Notes: a model not told the origin generated them from the sequence alone. A DNA stretch of 41,424 bases from CAZWUW01 sp964636895 (GCA_964636895.1 CAZWUW010000015.1:1-41424), one strand, 5' to 3'. Shown: positions 22,396 through 31,600, numbered from the stretch's first letter. Program-made: numbers and translations.

Positions 22396-23055
22396 TTGAT
22401 TACCCTTGAAGAAATAAAACAAAACCCCGAAATTGATACGTATTTTCGCAAGACCAATAAGTATCTGGGCAAACTTGGGGTTATTGAGCATGATTACGGC
22501 CATGCCAACAACGTGGCCGAAAACAGTTTTCGTATTCTGAATCAACTTGCTTTTCCTCAAAGAGAAGCCGAATTATCCAGGATTGCCGGTTACTTGCATG
22601 ACATTGGCAATGTTATCAACAAATATGATCATGGCCGCACCGGCGGAGTACTGGTTTTTTCCTTTTTAATGAAAATGGGCATGCCTCCTGAAGAAATAGC
22701 TACCGTTGTTGCCGCTATCGGTAATCATGAGGAACATACCGGCAGTGCGGTGAGCAATGTGGGTGCGGCAGTACTCATTGCCGATAAAGCGGATGTGCAC
22801 AGGTCCAGGGTACGGAAAAATGATTTTGCTACCTTTACTACCAGGGATCGGGTGAATTATGCCGTTGAGCGCTCTGAATTGCGTATCGACCCAATACCGC
22901 GAAAAATCACCATGGAGTTGACTATCGACTTGCAGATAAGTTCTGTTATGGAGTATTTTGAAATATTTCTTTCACGTATGATATTGTGCCGGCGGGCGGC
23001 TGAACACCTGAAATGTAATTTTCAGTTATATGTTAACGAAGCCAGGTTTTTGTAA
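22396..23055 (+). CDS. HD-domain phosphohydrolase
   Basis: A 219-residue metal-dependent phosphohydrolase of the HD superfamily; the substrate is unknown. The HD core is visible as IEHDYGHANNVAENSFRIL (first His), YLHDIGNVINKYDH (His-Asp pair) and IGNHEEHTGS, followed by LIADKADVHRSRVR with the last Asp. All ligands seem intact. It starts at TTG after GAGGAGGAAA. It is the first gene beyond the right end of the island and was probably next to tRNA-Thr before insertion. It ends at an intrinsic terminator. Confidence 0.85.
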   Translation: MITLEEIKQNPEIDTYFRKTNKYLGKLGVIEHDYGHANNVAENSFRILNQLAFPQREAELSRIAGYLHDIGNVINKYDHGRTGGVLVFSFLMKMGMPPEEIATVVAAIGNHEEHTGSAVSNVGAAVLIADKADVHRSRVRKNDFATFTTRDRVNYAVERSELRIDPIPRKITMELTIDLQISSVMEYFEIFLSRMILCRRAAEHLKCNFQLYVNEARFL

Positions 23056-23086
23056 CAGGTATAGAATTTTCTGTACCTGTTTTTTA
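23055..23086 (+). terminator. Intrinsic terminator after the HD gene
   Basis: ACAGGTA and TACCTGT form a stem followed by seven Ts, directly after the stop codon. Confidence 0.88.
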
Positions 23087-23285
23087 ATACTTGGGTTAGG
23101 TATCAGTGTGGACAAAATGGAAGGATTTTCTCGATTTATGTCGAATTAATGAAATCAATGCAAGGCTCAGGACGATAAAACGGAAACAAGGAACCAATTG
23201 GTCCCTTGCCACCGTGTGTATATTTTTTTCTAGTCTGCCCTTTTCCTTGGGGGGAGAGGGCTGTTCTGCTTCTAGTTTATCAAAA

Positions 23286-23300
23286 CCTACGGTCGTAGTA
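23286..23300. promoter_or_regulatory. Dyad CTAC-N4-GTAG (first copy upstream of 23454 gene)
   Basis: CCTACGGTCGTAGTA has the same arms and trailing TA as the sites at 23363 and 4897, but a different four-base spacer. Confidence 0.4.
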
Positions 23301-23362
23301 ATTATATTTTTCGTCAATTGCAAAAAAAGGGGGTTGAACGGTTGTTTCTTAAGGCTTAATTA

Positions 23363-23377
23363 ACTACGTTTGTAGTA
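23363..23377. promoter_or_regulatory. Dyad ACTAC-N4-GTAGT (second copy)
   Basis: ACTACGTTTGTAGTA is identical over 15 bases to the site upstream of the hydrogenase promoter. It lies 77 bases before the next gene. It resembles BlaI/MecI-type operators; no such regulator gene is in the window. Confidence 0.45.
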
Positions 23378-23453
23378 TTATATTCCTAGACATAAATTCT
23401 TTGTCACGTTCGTAAGATTAATATATAGGTGATTTGGAGAGGAGGGGTGGAGA

Positions 23454-24152
23454 ATGTTTGGTTTTGGGAGAGTAGCTCAAAATCGGAGGGCATTATTTTC
23501 CCTTTTTGGAGCGCTGCTGGCATTGGTTTTTTTAGGTTATCAAGCCATCCCCGAAAAACCTGATCTGTCACCCCGGGTTGCTTTTGCCAAGGCTTTAACT
23601 GTTACTATGCAGGCTGAAAGTTATCGTTATAGAATGGCAATGAAAACCGTTAATAATAGTGAAGAAGATTTTTTTAGCTCCATCAAAGGGGAAAAGGCTG
23701 CTATCGATATGATTCATGTATGGGGTAAAATTAAAGAATCTTCAATGGATTTTTATCAGATTAAGAATACTTCATATATAAAAGATGATTTGTCCGGTGA
23801 ATGGACCAAGTCTGAGAACAACGAATTAAACCTGACGGAAATTTTTCTGGTGGAAATCAATCCCTTTTATAACCTGGGCTATAAAGAGTTAACAACTGTT
23901 GATTTTAAGGGAAATAGTGAGATTGCGGGGGTAAAGTATTGGCATTATTCAGCCCGTCCGGTTGTTGATAATCCGAGCCGGGAAGCGTTGTGGCGTGATT
24001 TTAGCTATGATATTTGGGTAGAACGGGACAGTTATCGCATCCGGAAGGCTGTGGTGGAGGCGACAAGTAAAAATAATGCCGATTATAAGCTAGTGCTGAC
24101 TATGGAATTTGCAGATTATAATGAAAATATTGAAATTAAACCGCCTGTGTAA
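23454..24152 (+). CDS. Membrane-anchored or exported protein of unknown function
   Basis: A 232-residue protein with a basic N-terminus and one hydrophobic segment (ALFSLFGALLALVFLGY), then an extracytoplasmic domain. There is no lipobox cysteine, so it is more likely an anchored protein than a lipoprotein. The domain alternates beta-prone stretches (MQAESYRYRMAMKTV, then SYIKDDLSGEWTK, YDIWVERDSYRIRKAVVEAT), a pattern reminiscent of LolA/LppX-like folds, but I cannot name a family. A strong GAGGAGGGG SD site precedes the ATG. The stop codon lies within a terminator, so it is monocistronic. Three operator-like sequences lie upstream. Confidence 0.75.
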   Translation: MFGFGRVAQNRRALFSLFGALLALVFLGYQAIPEKPDLSPRVAFAKALTVTMQAESYRYRMAMKTVNNSEEDFFSSIKGEKAAIDMIHVWGKIKESSMDFYQIKNTSYIKDDLSGEWTKSENNELNLTEIFLVEINPFYNLGYKELTTVDFKGNSEIAGVKYWHYSARPVVDNPSREALWRDFSYDIWVERDSYRIRKAVVEATSKNNADYKLVLTMEFADYNENIEIKPPV

Positions 24153-24168
24153 AAGGGGCGGTTTTTTT
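24138..24168 (+). terminator. Intrinsic terminator overlapping the preceding stop codon
   Basis: AAACCGCC and GGCGGTTT form a stem around the stop codon, followed by a T-run. Confidence 0.88.
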
Positions 24169-24237
24169 ATGGAGGAATTAGACGGGAATTGTCGAATTTA
24201 TTGTTAGTAAAGGAATAATGTGGCAAGGGGTGTTGGG

Positions 24238-25173
24238 ATGGATGAGTTACTGGAGTTGAGCGAAAAATTAACCCGCAATATCCAGCAGGTGATTGTGGGT
24301 AAAGAAGAAGTTGTAAGGCTGATTTTGCTTTGTCTGCTTTGTCGGGGACACATGCTGCTGGAAGATGTGCCGGGCATGGGCAAAACAATGCTGGTCAGAA
24401 CCCTGGCCAAGTCTCTGGGGTGTTCATTCAAGCGGATTCAGTTCACCCCCGATTTATTACCTTCAGATGTTTTGGGGGTATCCATTTATAACCAAAAGTC
24501 GCATGAATTTGAATTCCGGCCAGGTCCGGTGATGGCTCAGATGATCCTGGCGGACGAAATCAACCGGACGTCTCCCCGTACACAGGCGGCTTTGCTCGAA
24601 TGTATGGAAGAAGATACGGTGACGGTGGACGGAGTAACTTATAGTCTGCCGCGGCCTTTTATGATTCTGGCCACGCAAAACCCTATTGAATATGAGGGGA
24701 CTTATCCGCTGCCCGAGGCTCAGTTAGACCGGTTTCTGATTAAAGCCCACCTGGGGTATCCGTCTTACGACGAGGAGCGGGAAATTTTAGAACGGTTGGA
24801 ACAGCGGCATCCCATCGCGGAAATTGGTCAGGTTTTTGAGTTGGAGGAGTTTATAAAAATGCAGAATATTGTGGCTGCCATCGTTTTGGATGAGACGCTT
24901 AAAGATTACATCGTCCGGATTGTGCATGCTACCCGGGAACACCCTGACGTTGCATTGGGGGCCAGCCCTCGGGGGTCGTTGGCATTATTGAAAGGCAGCA
25001 AAGCAATGGCTGGTCTGCAGGGTCGCAATTATGTCCTGCCTGATGACATTAAACGACTGGTCGTGCCTACTTTGGCCCACCGGTTGGTATTAAAAGCGGA
25101 GTCCTATCTAAAAGGCAAAACCACAGAAACAATTATAAAAGAAATTATTAATCAGACGCCACTGACCCTATAG
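24238..25173 (+). CDS. MoxR-family AAA+ ATPase
   Basis: MoxR ATPases act as chaperones for partner complexes, often with DUF58 and transglutaminase proteins as encoded next. The protein has Walker A EDVPGMGKTML, Walker B LADEINRTSPRTQAALLECM, sensor 1 ATQNPIEYEGTYPLPEAQLDRF, and the C-terminal lid with GASPRGSLALLKGSKAMA. Length (about 311 residues) is normal. ATG 24238 with AAGGGGTG upstream is preferred; GTG 24220 after AAAGGA is a possible alternative adding six residues. It leads a three-gene operon with 10-base spacing to the next gene. Confidence 0.93.
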   Translation: MDELLELSEKLTRNIQQVIVGKEEVVRLILLCLLCRGHMLLEDVPGMGKTMLVRTLAKSLGCSFKRIQFTPDLLPSDVLGVSIYNQKSHEFEFRPGPVMAQMILADEINRTSPRTQAALLECMEEDTVTVDGVTYSLPRPFMILATQNPIEYEGTYPLPEAQLDRFLIKAHLGYPSYDEEREILERLEQRHPIAEIGQVFELEEFIKMQNIVAAIVLDETLKDYIVRIVHATREHPDVALGASPRGSLALLKGSKAMAGLQGRNYVLPDDIKRLVVPTLAHRLVLKAESYLKGKTTETIIKEIINQTPLTL

Positions 25174-25183
25174 GGGGAGTATC

Positions 25184-26413
25184 ATGGATTATCTGGGGAT
25201 TATAAAATGCGTGGCCTGGCTGGTGGTAACGTATATCTACGCCCATATAGTTGGCGGCCAATTGCCTTTTTTTATTTTTTATATCAGTGCCATAATTATC
25301 GGTGTTTCCGTATTGTGGTTAAAAATCCTGGCGGGGGTAGATATTAATTGCACCCTGGACAGGGAAGAATCGCAGGTTGGCAGGACCGTACGGATGCAGA
25401 TAAGTGTCAGGAATAAGACTATTCTGCCCATACCCTGGCTACGGTGTTGGATTGAACAGCCAACTATGGTTCAAAGCGGGGACCGTTATAAGTGCCATTT
25501 CCTGTCTTTACGTCCCCATGAGAGTTGTTCTTTTACTGTGGAGATCCCTTGCCAGGTGCGGGGTGAGTTTCTCATGGGAAATATGGTGATACAGTCCGGC
25601 GACCTGTTCGGAATTTTTGGGGACCAACGAAAATTTGTGTGCCCGCAGTCATTGCTGGTCATACCTGAGGTAATACCGCTGCATAACCAGGGATACGGGG
25701 AAACTGTCCACATGATAGGGGACCACATTGTCAATCTTAAAAGCAGTTTGCGGGGTGCGGGGCTATTTGGGGTCCGCAATTATTACAGTGGGGATGCGAT
25801 GAACCGCATTCACTGGAAAGCTTCAGCCAGGGTGCAGAAATTACTGGTAAAAGAATTTGAGCGGCAGCGTTCACGGGAAATAGCAGTTGTTATTGACCTT
25901 AATAAGGACGGTTGTATTGGGGCGGCACCGGACACCACTCTGGAAAAAGCGGTAACTATTGCCGCATCCCTTGCCGCTGCTGGATTGAAAGAAGGCTATC
26001 AGGTGGGGCTGGTGGCTTTGGGCCAGGAGCGGGTTTATCTGCGCCCGCAGACTGGCCGGGGGCATCTGGGTTTGATTCTGGAGCGTCTGGCCCGGGTTAA
26101 GGCCGATGCAGAAGACTGTTTTGCAGATGTTGCTTACCGGGAGAGTACAGGTTTTGCCAAAGGCACTCGACTGATATTAATTACCTCCCGGATTAGCAAC
26201 GAGCTGGTTGATCGGCTCTTCCAAATGGCGGCCAGGGGATATAATTGTTTGGTCATATTGCTAAAAGCAGAGACTTTTGGCGCGGATGCCGGCGAAGAGT
26301 GCGTCCGTATGAGCCTTTTAAGCCAATTGCAGGGGAAAATTCCTGTTTTACTTGTAGACCGGCAAAGTGATTTGCGGGTTACGCTCGGAGGGTTGGAATA
26401 TGGAGCAGGTTAG
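25184..26413 (+). CDS. DUF58-domain membrane protein
   Basis: Two hydrophobic segments at the N-terminus (residues ~7-22 and 28-48) anchor a cytosolic or surface-facing domain. A beta-rich region (RTVRMQISVRNKTILPIPWL) is followed by the DUF58 core, with the hallmark YYSGDAMNRIHWKASARVQK and then a von Willebrand A-like fold (EIAVVIDLNKDG and later LILITSRIS). DUF58 proteins pair with MoxR ATPases; their molecular role is poorly known. The 3' end overlaps the next start by 14 bases. The 409-residue length is normal. Confidence 0.9.
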   Translation: MDYLGIIKCVAWLVVTYIYAHIVGGQLPFFIFYISAIIIGVSVLWLKILAGVDINCTLDREESQVGRTVRMQISVRNKTILPIPWLRCWIEQPTMVQSGDRYKCHFLSLRPHESCSFTVEIPCQVRGEFLMGNMVIQSGDLFGIFGDQRKFVCPQSLLVIPEVIPLHNQGYGETVHMIGDHIVNLKSSLRGAGLFGVRNYYSGDAMNRIHWKASARVQKLLVKEFERQRSREIAVVIDLNKDGCIGAAPDTTLEKAVTIAASLAAAGLKEGYQVGLVALGQERVYLRPQTGRGHLGLILERLARVKADAEDCFADVAYRESTGFAKGTRLILITSRISNELVDRLFQMAARGYNCLVILLKAETFGADAGEECVRMSLLSQLQGKIPVLLVDRQSDLRVTLGGLEYGAG

Positions 26414-28532
26414 GTCAGGGTATGAATGGTGGTTGCCCCTGTTGATTTTCGGTTATTTTGAATCATTGCGCCGCACAACTTTTTTGGCTTTTGGCTGGGT
26501 GGAACACGGTATAACTTTTATTGCCATTACCGTACTTATTATTTATCTTGCCACCCTGGACTTAGCGCCGGTGCAAAAGCTCCGGTTATGGGCAGCCAGG
26601 TTAATGATTTTGGCTTATATGGGCCTGGTTGGGTATTTTTCCTATTTATACGACCCTGCCCATAAGTCCTTTCTGCCCAATCTGATTTTCGGGGTGCCGG
26701 ATTTTGGCCAGGGAACTCTTAGCCATACGGAATCGGCCACTTTTGCTTTTTTTTTAGTTTTCGGTTATGCCGTACTGGTGTTTTTGATCAGTAACTTTAT
26801 CCTGGAAAAGAAAAGCTATCTTGAGATATTTGCAGCCAGTGCATTGATGCTCGGTGTGGAAATTGCTGTAGCTGACTATAAACTGACTGTGCCTGTCCTT
26901 ATCCATGTGTTTTTTATCATGTTGCTAAGAAATCAGCTTTGTCTGCAAGAGGCTGCGGATGTTCCGGATATCGTAATCGTGAAAGGCAAAAAAAGTGTTC
27001 ATGCCGGCTGGTATGTTGCCGGTGCAGCGCTGACCCTGGCGGGAATGGGGGTGGCCTTGCTGCTCCCGGCTCACGATGCCGATAGGCAAGAGCTCTGGGC
27101 GCAGTTTAAACCTGCCCAAAAGGCTCAACAGGCGGCATCTCAGGCTGTTCGCACCAATGATGATATAAAGCAGGATTCATTTTATTATTTTTGGGACCGG
27201 CTAAATGATTTTGAAATGCAGGGCAGCTTGAATATTACTGATATCCCGGCGCTATGGGTGAAAGCCGGTGAACCTTTTTACTGGCGTGGCGAGACTGCTG
27301 ATTTTTATACCGGCCGGGGCTGGCGCTCTACTGCGCAGCTTGAGGGTGAGAAGGCATCCGGCCAGGGACTGCCCAATCCTTATTCTAAACATGCCGATGT
27401 GAGCAAGGTGGAGCAAACCTTTATACTGGCCCCGGGCATGAGTTCAAGGTTGGTTTTTGCCGCCAATACGCCCGCTTTTGTGGAGTTGCCGTCCGGTAAA
27501 TTCAAATGGGACGAGGCAGATAACGTATTTGTTGATTATTTATCACCCGGCAGCGGTTATAAGGTGGTTTCCTATGTGCCAAAATTTGATGCCGGTAAAT
27601 TGCGGAAAACCGTCATGTCTTATCCGGTGGAAATCAGAAAAAAGTATTTGCAGCTGCCGCCCAAAATATCGGCCCGCGTGAAGAACAAGGCCCGTTCAAT
27701 AACAACCCTGGCTGATAATGCTTATGATAAGGCAAAAGCTGTGGAAAGATACCTGTCGGAAAATTACCCCTATGAGTTGACCGTGGCAGCAACACCAAAG
27801 GGTAAAGATGTGGTGGACTATTTCCTTTTTGACCTGAAAAAAGGTTATTGTACATACCATTCTACGGCTATGGTGGTAATGCTGCGTTCCGTTGGCATCC
27901 CGGCCCGCTGGGCAAAGGGCTATATGACCGGCAGTCTGAACCCGGAAACCGGGGTTTATGAGGTCAGTCAGGCTGATGCTCATGCCTGGGTGGAAGTGTA
28001 TTTTTCTGACTTTGGCTGGATACCTTTTGAACCTACCGCCTCCTTTAGTTTGCCGGAGACTCAGGCGGCCACTGCGGAGACGGAGCAGCTGACGGAGGAA
28101 GCCGGAGATGTTCAGGTGATTACCGATCCGGCAGCACTGCCGCCGGAGGAGTCGGAGCGTGTGGCCCGTTCTCTGATATTCCTTGCGTTTTTTGCCATAC
28201 TAAGCGGAGGAGGCATGTTGTGGGTCTTTTTTATCCGGAAAAAGCGTTTTAAGGCCAAACAAAATTATGACCAGGTACGCGATGTCTATCTGGACCTGCT
28301 GGCGCTTTTGCAATATAAAGGATTTCCCCGGGCAGAGACGGCAACCCCTTACGAATATGCACAGTCTCTGGCGGTCCGGCTGCCTGAGGAGTACCCGGAT
28401 ATTATGGCTATTACCGAGCTTTATATTCGTTACCAGTACAGTAAAACTATGCTTACAGAGGCTGAAACGGAAGAAGCGATGGCAGTCTGGCGCAGGTTGT
28501 CGGATAGGTTTTTGCAAAAGCAGAAGGATTGA
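26400..28532 (+). CDS. Membrane transglutaminase-like protein (TgpA family)
   Basis: About 710 residues. The N-terminal ~230 residues hold six or so transmembrane helices. An extracytoplasmic transglutaminase-like core follows, with catalytic Cys in KKGYCTYHSTAMVVMLRSVG, His in DAHAWVEVYF and an acidic residue in GWIPFEPTAS (Glu where Asp is often found). Another helix (SLIFLAFFAILSGGGMLWVFF) and a C-terminal cytosolic DUF4129-like domain (YLDLLALLQYKGFPR) end the protein. The layout matches TgpA proteins of MoxR-DUF58 operons, which probably modify or process surface proteins. GGAGG eight bases before ATG 26400 sets the start, inside the end of the DUF58 gene. Confidence 0.9.
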   Translation: MEQVRSGYEWWLPLLIFGYFESLRRTTFLAFGWVEHGITFIAITVLIIYLATLDLAPVQKLRLWAARLMILAYMGLVGYFSYLYDPAHKSFLPNLIFGVPDFGQGTLSHTESATFAFFLVFGYAVLVFLISNFILEKKSYLEIFAASALMLGVEIAVADYKLTVPVLIHVFFIMLLRNQLCLQEAADVPDIVIVKGKKSVHAGWYVAGAALTLAGMGVALLLPAHDADRQELWAQFKPAQKAQQAASQAVRTNDDIKQDSFYYFWDRLNDFEMQGSLNITDIPALWVKAGEPFYWRGETADFYTGRGWRSTAQLEGEKASGQGLPNPYSKHADVSKVEQTFILAPGMSSRLVFAANTPAFVELPSGKFKWDEADNVFVDYLSPGSGYKVVSYVPKFDAGKLRKTVMSYPVEIRKKYLQLPPKISARVKNKARSITTLADNAYDKAKAVERYLSENYPYELTVAATPKGKDVVDYFLFDLKKGYCTYHSTAMVVMLRSVGIPARWAKGYMTGSLNPETGVYEVSQADAHAWVEVYFSDFGWIPFEPTASFSLPETQAATAETEQLTEEAGDVQVITDPAALPPEESERVARSLIFLAFFAILSGGGMLWVFFIRKKRFKAKQNYDQVRDVYLDLLALLQYKGFPRAETATPYEYAQSLAVRLPEEYPDIMAITELYIRYQYSKTMLTEAETEEAMAVWRRLSDRFLQKQKD

Positions 28533-28557
28533 TATCAGTTTGTATTTTTGATATAAT
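28529..28557 (+). promoter_or_regulatory. Promoter of hpt-guaA
   Basis: TTGATA and TATAAT are separated by exactly 17 bases. The -35 box overlaps the stop codon of the transglutaminase-like gene, so the purine genes have their own promoter. Confidence 0.85.
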
Positions 28558-28589
28558 TACAAGATTCCAAGTGTTATGGAGGGAGCAAA

Positions 28590-29129
28590 ATGCATCCGGA
28601 TATGGCTGAATGTTTGATTTCAGACCGGGATATAAAGGACAAAGTGGCGGAGCTGGCAAAAAGGATTTCTGACGATTACCGGGATAAAAATCTCTTAGTA
28701 GTAGGTATCCTTAAAGGGGCCGTGCTTTTTATGGCCGATTTGGTAAGGGCGCTGGAAATACCGGTTTGCATTGATTTCATGGCTGTTTCCAGTTATGGGT
28801 CCTCCACTGAGTCTTCCGGTGTGGTGAGAATTTTAAAAGATTTGGATCAGAGTATTGAAGGCAAGCATGTTCTGATTGTGGAAGACATTATTGATACCGG
28901 GCTGACGCTCAAATACCTGGTGGAAAACCTGGAAACCAGGCAGGCTGCATCTATACAGGTATGTACGCTGCTGGACAAGCCGGAGCGGCGCAAGATTCAG
29001 GTGGCGGTGAAATATAACGGCTTTACGGTGCCGGATGAGTTTTTGGTGGGTTTTGGCTTGGATTATAATGAGCGGTACCGGCATTTGCCGGAGGTATATA
29101 TTTTGAAAAAGGAAATTTATGGTGGTTAG
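28590..29129 (+). CDS. hpt: Hypoxanthine phosphoribosyltransferase
   Basis: A purine-salvage enzyme that makes IMP (and often GMP) from free base and PRPP. The PRPP-binding motif is HVLIVEDIIDTGLTLKYL with the two acidic residues, preceded by VGILKGAVLFMADL and DFMAVSSYGSST and followed by CTLLDKPERRK and VGFGLDYNERYRHLP. Length of 179 residues is standard. The ATG follows GGAGGGAG. Its product IMP feeds guanine nucleotide synthesis, in line with guaA 12 bases downstream. Confidence 0.96.
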   Translation: MHPDMAECLISDRDIKDKVAELAKRISDDYRDKNLLVVGILKGAVLFMADLVRALEIPVCIDFMAVSSYGSSTESSGVVRILKDLDQSIEGKHVLIVEDIIDTGLTLKYLVENLETRQAASIQVCTLLDKPERRKIQVAVKYNGFTVPDEFLVGFGLDYNERYRHLPEVYILKKEIYGG

Positions 29130-29141
29130 GAGGCGCATAAT

Positions 29142-30683
29142 ATGACCCAGCAAAAAGAAATGGTTTTGGTATTGGATTTTGGCGGTCAGTATACCCAGCT
29201 TATTGCCCGCCGGATTAGGGAATGTAAAGTGTATTGTGAGATTATGTCATATAAGACACCACTGGCAAAAATAAAAGAACTGGCGCCTGTGGGAATAGTT
29301 TATTCCGGCGGGCCTGCCAGTGTATATGTGGAAAACGCCCCTGTTTCCGACCCGGCAATACTGGGTATGGGTATTCCGGTGCTGGGGATTTGCTATGGCA
29401 TTCAGTTGATGGCGCAGCAGTTGGGCGGGCGGGTAGGCCGGGCCGAGAACCGGGAGTATGGCAAGACCTGTCTTAATGTTATTAAATCCGATGATTTGTT
29501 GTTTACCAGTCTGGAAGCTGAATTGCAGTGCTGGATGAGTCACGGTGATTATGTCGAGTGCCCGCCGCCCGGTTTTGCAGCTACGGCCAGTACCCAGCAT
29601 TCACCGGTAGCCGCCTTTGCCGACCCCCAAAAAAAGTTGTATGGAGTACAGTTTCATCCGGAAGTGGTGCATACACCACGGGGGAAGGAAATTTTGCAAA
29701 AGTTTTTGTATGACGTCTGTGGATGCGGCGGCAACTGGACGATGGAGTCGTTTATAGACCAGACGGTTGAAGAAATCAGGGCTCAGGTAGGTGACAAAAA
29801 AGTACTTTGTGCCTTAAGCGGCGGGGTGGATTCTTCTGTGGCCGCTGCGTTGGTGCATAAAGCGGTAGGGAACCAGCTTACCTGTGTTTTTGTTGACCAC
29901 GGTCTGATGCGGAAAGATGAAGGTGCCCAGGTAATCAAGACCTTCCGGGACCAGTTCTACATAAATCTGATTGCCGTCGATGCACAACAGCGTTTTCTGG
30001 GTAAACTGCATGGGATAACCGAGCCCGAACAGAAGCGAAAGCTAATTGGTAACGAGTTTATTCGGGTGTTTGAGGAAGAAGCCCGTAAATTGGGCGAAAT
30101 TGATTTCCTGGTACAGGGCACCTTATATCCCGACGTGGTGGAAAGTGGCACTGACACTGCCGCGGTAATCAAATCTCATCATAATGTCGGCGGCTTACCG
30201 GAGGACATGCATTTTGAGTTGGTGGAACCCTTAAAATGGCTGTTTAAGGACGAAGTCCGGCTGGTGGGAGAGGAGCTGGGCTTACCTGAAGCCATTGTCT
30301 GGCGTCAGCCTTTCCCAGGTCCGGGTCTGGCTATCCGGGTGCTGGGCGAGATCACCAGAGACAAGCTGGATATCCTTAGGGAAGCAGACGTTATTCTTCA
30401 TGAAGAAATCATCAAAGCGGGTCTTTATCGTGAAATTTGGCAGTTTTTTGTGGTTCTGCCCAGCATGCGCAGCGTAGGGGTTATGGGCGACGAACGGACC
30501 TACAGCTACACCTGTGTCGTCCGGGCGGTGACCAGCCATGACGGCATGACTGCCGACTGGGCCAGGATACCGTATGATGTGCTGGAAAGCATTTCTTCCA
30601 GGATTGTCAACGAAGTAAAAGGCATCAACCGCGTCGTGTATGACATTACCTCCAAGCCTCCGGCGACTATTGAGTGGGAGTAG
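29142..30683 (+). CDS. guaA: GMP synthase (glutamine-hydrolysing)
   Basis: It converts XMP to GMP using glutamine and ATP. The N-terminal glutaminase has the nucleophile in GICYGIQLMAQQLGG and the His-Glu pair in GVQFHPEVVH. The ATP pyrophosphatase domain has the P-loop ALSGGVDSSVAAAL. The C-terminal dimerisation domain has WRQPFPGPGLAIRVLGE and ends KPPATIEWE. The 513-residue length is normal and no defect is seen. AGGAGG precedes the ATG. It is followed by a long hairpin terminator. Confidence 0.97.
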   Translation: MTQQKEMVLVLDFGGQYTQLIARRIRECKVYCEIMSYKTPLAKIKELAPVGIVYSGGPASVYVENAPVSDPAILGMGIPVLGICYGIQLMAQQLGGRVGRAENREYGKTCLNVIKSDDLLFTSLEAELQCWMSHGDYVECPPPGFAATASTQHSPVAAFADPQKKLYGVQFHPEVVHTPRGKEILQKFLYDVCGCGGNWTMESFIDQTVEEIRAQVGDKKVLCALSGGVDSSVAAALVHKAVGNQLTCVFVDHGLMRKDEGAQVIKTFRDQFYINLIAVDAQQRFLGKLHGITEPEQKRKLIGNEFIRVFEEEARKLGEIDFLVQGTLYPDVVESGTDTAAVIKSHHNVGGLPEDMHFELVEPLKWLFKDEVRLVGEELGLPEAIVWRQPFPGPGLAIRVLGEITRDKLDILREADVILHEEIIKAGLYREIWQFFVVLPSMRSVGVMGDERTYSYTCVVRAVTSHDGMTADWARIPYDVLESISSRIVNEVKGINRVVYDITSKPPATIEWE

Positions 30684-30739
30684 GAGAAAAGTCAGAGAAA
30701 TAGCGGTTGGTTCCTCAGGGACTACTTTTTATAATATTT

Positions 30740-30797
30740 AACCGGTGGTTTAGAATATTGAGTGTTTTTGCTCACTTCTAAGCCACCGGTTTTAATT
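30740..30797 (+). terminator. Long hairpin terminator after guaA
   Basis: AACCGGTGG-T-TTAGAA pairs with TTCTAA-G-CCACCGGTT, with an extra TGAG/CTCA stem inside, followed by TTTAATT. The rest of 30684-30945 shows nothing I can support. Confidence 0.75.
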
Positions 30798-30945
30798 ATT
30801 TATTCATGAAGTTAGTTGAATAAGTGTTTGATAAACGATTATAAAAGGTAGTGGAAATGGTAATCATAATTATGAATAATCCGGGATAACCGAGGGTGAA
30901 GGCAAAATTGAAAATCAGTAAAGAAACAAGTAATTAAGAAAGAAG

Positions 30946-31524
30946 ATGTTCAAAATGTTAAAAGACCGTATTCTTGCAGGAACAATTGCCGGGATGATTG
31001 CAACCTTTATTAAGACCACGCCAAATATCATCCTCTGGAAAATGGGCATAGTAGACCACTTGTATTTTCATATTGCTTCCTCCGCATTGATAAGACCCGA
31101 AGATGTAGATACAATTTGGGGTCTGATGATCGGCATAATTGTCGATATCATCACGGGTGGCACACTTGGTTTATTGATAATATACCTGTTCAAACTTACT
31201 GGCAGGGATTACTGGTGGTATAAAGGTTTGATAGTGGGCAATTTGATTTGGTTATGGGGTATGGGGGTTACTATTAATTTTGGTGCCGCCAGAATTGTTC
31301 CACTTGATCCAATATACAGATTGACCTCACTTGTAGAACATCAGATCTTTGGACTTAGCGCGGCCTACTTGATTATAAAATGGTATCCTGTAAAAAGTGA
31401 GCAGGCAAATCGGCATAATCAAACGACCGGTTTTACTCTAAGAAGGCATTTATTACCTGAACCGGCAAGAAAGCGAGAAGAAAAACAAAGAAGTGTTCGT
31501 TTCCAGAAGCCGAAAAAGTTATAG
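30946..31524 (+). CDS. Small membrane protein of unknown function (paralogue of next gene)
   Basis: A 192-residue protein with about four transmembrane helices (ILAGTIAGMIATFIK, then IWGLMIGIIVDIITGGTLGLLIIYLF, YKGLIVGNLIWLWGMGV, and a segment near residue 140) and a basic cytosolic tail rich in Arg and Lys. I do not recognise a named family. The pattern Arg-x-Leu-x-x-Gly-x-x-Ala-Gly at the N-terminus is shared with the next gene, and both have the same helix layout, so they look like diverged duplicates. The SD site is weak (AAGAAAGAAG), so ATG 30955 is an alternative start. Confidence 0.75.
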   Translation: MFKMLKDRILAGTIAGMIATFIKTTPNIILWKMGIVDHLYFHIASSALIRPEDVDTIWGLMIGIIVDIITGGTLGLLIIYLFKLTGRDYWWYKGLIVGNLIWLWGMGVTINFGAARIVPLDPIYRLTSLVEHQIFGLSAAYLIIKWYPVKSEQANRHNQTTGFTLRRHLLPEPARKREEKQRSVRFQKPKKL

Positions 31525-31600
31525 TTGAACAGGAGGCTGCTCATGCTCGAAAGGAGAAGTGCCGGTAAAGCAAAAGAGATGAACAGGAGGTTTTTGTTAA

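Larger units (their letters stand above)
23087..23453. other. Intergenic region with operator-like dyads
   Basis: I see no convincing gene; short open frames lack SD sites and recognisable content. It contains an ACCAATTGGT palindrome near 23194, and two CTAC-N4-GTAG dyads at 23286 and 23363, with a looser similar sequence near 23404. Confidence 0.6.

Noticed and set aside
23106..23363. 85-codon open frame downstream of the HD gene
   Set aside because: No SD site, unnatural composition, and it runs through the operator-like dyads.
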